Source: Neoarius graeffei
Lineage: Eukaryota > Chordata > Actinopteri > Siluriformes > Ariidae
Length of the DNA: 64,000 nucleotides
Direction: 5' to 3'
Assembly: GCF_027579695.1 (NCBI RefSeq)
Contig: NC_083583.1
Span: 18,378,257 to 18,442,256 of the forward strand
Part shown: positions 62,693 through 64,000 of the stretch, in pieces
Numbering within the stretch: the stretch's first letter is position 1
Layout of the letters: each line of letters begins with the position of its first letter
Position numbers and translations under genes: made by a program
The notes under the pieces: model-generated
The model's database searches: none
Told to the model about the DNA's origin: nothing
What the model saw: only the letters and a program-made list of their open reading frames with translations

Positions 62693-62695
<3 letters not shown>
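61118..62695 (-). mobile_element. Tc1-like transposon with extended inverted repeats
   Basis: TA at 61116-61117 and 62696-62697; termini CAGTGCTGAGTGTAAATGAG. The inverted repeats run past the normal termini into coding sequence: 61340-61520 reappears inverted at about 62320-62455 with an internal gap. Confidence 0.9.
61349..62451 (-). pseudogene. Tc1-like transposase with chimeric start and lost second Asp
   Basis: From 62451 the first about 46 codons are an inverted copy of the gene's own 3' end, so the original N-terminus is replaced. Then the HTH region (KISKALLISQNTVAKVVQKF, GRPRKLTPRQERLL) and WSDETKINVFG are intact. At about 61633-61650 a deletion and frameshift remove the DNDP second-Asp motif. 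The last part (to 61349) retains SPDLNPVEHVW. Non-functional. Confidence 0.9.

Positions 62696-62697
<2 letters not shown>

Positions 62698-62738
<41 letters not shown>
62698..62738. repeat. (TA)n microsatellite
   Basis: A pure TA run starts at the TA duplication of the Tc1 insertion, inside the LTR. Confidence 0.95.
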
Positions 62739-62740
<2 letters not shown>

Positions 62741-63000
62741 CACTGTATTATAATAAACACTTCTGCACTTACATCCGCCTCCCTCGCGCACTTGACAATA
62801 ACAGAGACTATTCCTTTAACTCCTTATTTTGTCTCAATCAGTTCAATGCAGTTTAAGCCTGTATTTATGGTTTCAACTGTTAAAAAAAAAATCCAGGGTT
62901 TCATGTTTCTATGAGACTTCCTCTGAAAGCTGCAGGCCTTTGAATAACAGAGGGTCTGCACAGCTGAGCGGTGCTCGATGACCTTGTGAATCTCAACTTA

Positions 63001-63684
63001 TGGCCCTTTTCCACTACCCTTTTTCAGCTCACTTCAGCTCGCTTCAGCCCGACACGGCTCGCGTTTCGACTACGTCAGAACAGCACGACTCAGCTCGCTT
63101 CAGCCCTGCTCAGCCCCCAAAACTCGCACGGTTTTGGAGTGGGGCTGAAGCGAGCCAAACCGAGCCGAGTGGGGCTAGGGGCATGGGGAGACACTCCCCT
63201 GTGCACTGATTGGTGAGGAGGAGTGTCCTCACATGCCCACACACGCCCTGCGAGCACGCTGGGATCTGTAAACACCGTAAACCCGGAAGAAGAAAAATTA
63301 CGAATTACGAGAATTTCTGAAGCCTTATGCGCCTCGCCTCATCTATACACTCTTGCCAGTATCTGTTGGCATTGTCGGTGACAACAAGCCACAGCACCAA
63401 GACCAGCAACACTAATGACTCCATGTTTATTGTTTACTATCCGGGTCGGGAGACTACCGCTTAAAAGGTCACTGATGTCACTGTTTGCGCCGCCTAACGA
63501 CATCACGTGACGTCCATCCACTTTCACTAACTCCACCCAATGTGTCCACCCACTTCCAGCCAGCACGGTTCAGCGCGGTTGTAGTCGAAATGCAACTCCA
63601 ACAGCCCCACTCAGCTCGACTCAGCCCAACTCAGCACGGCACGGCTCAGCCCAACTCAGCCGCGTTGGTAGTGGAAAAGCGGCA
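63001..63684. mobile_element. PIF/Harbinger-like MITE, 684 bp
   Basis: TTA at 62998-63000 and 63685-63687. Termini TGGCCCTTTTCCACTACC and GGTAGTGGAAAAGCGGCA. Sub-terminal arrays of CAGCTCGCTTCAGCCC / CAGCCCAACTCAGC lie at both ends. Confidence 0.9.
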
Positions 63685-63807
63685 TTAGCTTTCAATTTGT
63701 AACCCTTTCTAACCCTTTCCTGGTGTACAATACATTCTTCATGCCCATGAGAACACTTACGGTTTAAAATATCACGGGTGAAGTGAAGTATTATGTTCTA
63801 TTTATAG

Positions 63808-64000
63808 CCTAGGTCACAACCGGACGTACGATTTTTTTGGCCGTGCGATTTTTGGCGTTTCCCAAATCGCTGCGGTTTTTTTTGTTCATGGAGAAAGACG
63901 CGCGTTGGCCGTAAGTTTGTCTTGCAACCTGAAAAAAACATAAGCGCCCGTAGAGTTTGTTTGACATGACAAAGAACCTCTGCGGCCGGTCTGCGGCCAG
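63808..64000. mobile_element. DNA element, left end only, cut by window edge
   Basis: It begins AGGTCACAACCGGACGTACG, a terminus I associate with a common fish repeat. GCGGCC-rich interior. The other terminus is outside. Confidence 0.4.

Larger units (their letters stand above)
60732..62797 (+). mobile_element. Solo LTR (Gypsy-like) split by a Tc1 element
   Basis: TGTCAGTCC...CTTGACA ends, 5-bp duplication GTAAC (60727-60731) versus ATAAC (62798-62802). A TATTTAA motif near 60869 and a polyadenylation signal AATAAA at 62752-62757 fit an LTR of about 485 bp. No internal genes. Confidence 0.75.

Overview
This is vertebrate, almost certainly teleost, genomic DNA. About 50 kb of it (2976-53724, minus strand) is the 3' three-quarters of one host gene. 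The spliced exons read as DENND5A (RAB6IP1), a DENN/RUN/PLAT-domain Rab regulator. Nineteen coding exons chain with matching intron phases into roughly 971 codons ending in a stop at 2976-2978. The 5' exons (start codon, uDENN and part of cDENN) lie beyond the right edge. Two gene-level oddities stand out: one GC-AG intron (donor at 29077-29078) and an in-frame 105-nt cassette-like exon (28752-28856) right beside it that I do not recall in the mammalian reference protein.

Everything else is introns and flanks packed with mobile DNA, typical of teleosts. There are about ten copies of a tRNA-headed SINE, most with 11-14 bp target-site duplications. There are Tc1/mariner elements with broken transposases and Tc1-type MITEs, including two near-identical 528-bp copies. 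Other DNA transposons are a Tigger-like element, hAT elements (8-bp duplications), PIF/Harbinger-like MITEs (TTA duplications), Kolobok-like elements with THAP exons (TTAA duplications) and an ISL2EU/YqaJ-SWIM-like remnant. Retroelements are two non-LTR retrotransposon fragments, a retroviral env end with its 3' LTR, and a solo LTR. Nesting is deep: hAT in Tc1; Harbinger MITE in SINE in a 306-bp tandem array; hAT in THAP element in Harbinger-like element; Tc1 in solo LTR.

Layout: 1-2975 downstream flank (Tc1 end, hAT MITE, unassigned sequence). 2976-14707: the 3' exons (RUN2, PLAT, end of RUN1) with a large inverted pair of exon-bearing repeats, a LINE, a striking GCATTC-rich element, a Kolobok-like element and a retroviral 3' end. 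14941-31049: RUN1 and linker exons with nested Tc1/hAT, a LINE, a foldback and the cassette exon. 31469-48867: dDENN and linker exons with Tc1s, SINEs, minisatellites, Tigger and Harbinger elements. 49282-53724: Kolobok-like copy, satellite array and the cDENN exon. 53725-64000: upstream intron or flank with stacked transposons, a perfect 144-bp-arm palindrome, a solo LTR and a Harbinger MITE.

The most unusual theme is three repeat families (18+ copies or parts) built alike: a short 5' coding exon, in two families with a splice donor, followed by a long 3' hairpin. Two of the exons resemble the N-termini of Crypton/KIAA1958-type (DUF3504) proteins. No database search was possible; superfamily names rest on terminal sequences, target-site duplications and recognisable protein motifs.
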